Positions 63,762 to 64,000 of a DNA stretch of 64,000 nt are shown piece after piece. The DNA is from Coffea arabica. Its lineage: Eukaryota; Streptophyta; Magnoliopsida; Gentianales; Rubiaceae. Both the position numbers and the translations under genes were made by a program. The stretch's first letter is position 1, and the number at the start of each line of letters is the position of its first letter. The stretch spans positions 47,105,001 to 47,169,000 of the forward strand of contig NC_092316.1 of the NCBI RefSeq assembly GCF_036785885.1, read 5' to 3'. The notes under the pieces are model-generated. The model saw nothing but the letters and a program-made list of their open reading frames with translations. It made no database searches and was not told where the DNA came from.

Positions 63762-64000
63762 ATGTGCAAAGGGGTTTTTGTGAAAAAAAGTATTATGAGA
63801 TCTTTGAGGAAAAGAAAGATATTTTGGTGGAAATACTTGTGATTTTGTCATTTGTTAAACATCTATAGAAGGCCTTGACCAAGGTCAAACTTTTTCAAAC
63901 CAACCAAGTGTTATTTCACTAGAATCTTCCTCTTGCTTCTTTGGGTCTCCTCTTGGACGAAAATTAGAGAGAAAAGAGTGAGTAAAACATAACTTCTAGT
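63762..64000 (+). mobile_element. Continuation of the outer LTR beyond the nested solo LTR
   Basis: ATGTGCAAAGGGGTTTTTGTG and GAAAGATATTTTGGTGGAA resemble 58275-58345 in the left LTR copy, so the outer LTR resumes here and runs off the window. Confidence 0.65.

Overview
The window is nuclear DNA of a flowering plant, most likely a eudicot. It is AT-rich, has GT-AG introns and few genes, and is filled with plant-type transposable elements (Tekay/Del-like and other Ty3/Gypsy elements, an L1-type LINE, a SINE, hAT, Mutator-like and PIF-like MITEs). The gene remnants (a PPR-DYW gene, a cytosolic ribosomal protein L8 fragment, a DUF538 gene, a 2-oxoglutarate dioxygenase) are also plant-specific or plant-like. 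Species cannot be fixed from the sequence alone.

Only two genes look intact. A three-exon DUF538 gene lies on the plus strand (6480-9115). A four-exon 2-oxoglutarate/Fe(II)-dependent dioxygenase gene lies on the minus strand (49132-50674). Two other genes are broken. One is a PPR-DYW gene (minus strand, 23728-25234), missing its 5' part and carrying in-frame stops. The other is the first 60 codons of ribosomal protein L8 (42901-43080), cut off by an inverted-repeat MITE.

Layout: 1-1260 low-complexity and tandem-repeat DNA; about 1290-3873 a 5'-truncated solo LTR; 3874-6330 intergenic with a MITE and a SINE fragment that has a perfect 15-bp target duplication; 6480-9115 DUF538 gene; 9116-10922 intergenic with copies of the same MITE family; 10923-15069 a degenerate LINE lying between two copies of an 85-bp direct repeat; 15070-17530 repeat debris; 17531-22389 a decayed, 5'-truncated Ty3/Gypsy element on the minus strand; 23728-25234 the PPR pseudogene; 25235-41291 an LTR-internal-LTR-internal-LTR array of a gag-only element with LTRs of about 4 kb, inserted directly in the PPR coding sequence; 41292-42840 filler and MITE debris; 42841-43630 L8 fragment plus MITE; 44379-47670 three non-autonomous hAT-like elements, each with an 8-bp (or near) target duplication; 49132-50674 the dioxygenase; 50792-56821 several non-autonomous terminal-inverted-repeat elements; 58040-64000 a nest of Tekay-like LTRs.

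The genes do not form a pathway or operon; they are unrelated neighbours in repeat-rich DNA. The most informative material is transposon biology: the three-LTR array with stop codons shared by both of its gag copies, a small stem-loop that recurs in otherwise divergent LTRs, a templated-looking repair junction at 41263-41350, and a tRNA-like Pol III promoter motif inside a hAT-type MITE. I found no convincing new gene system.
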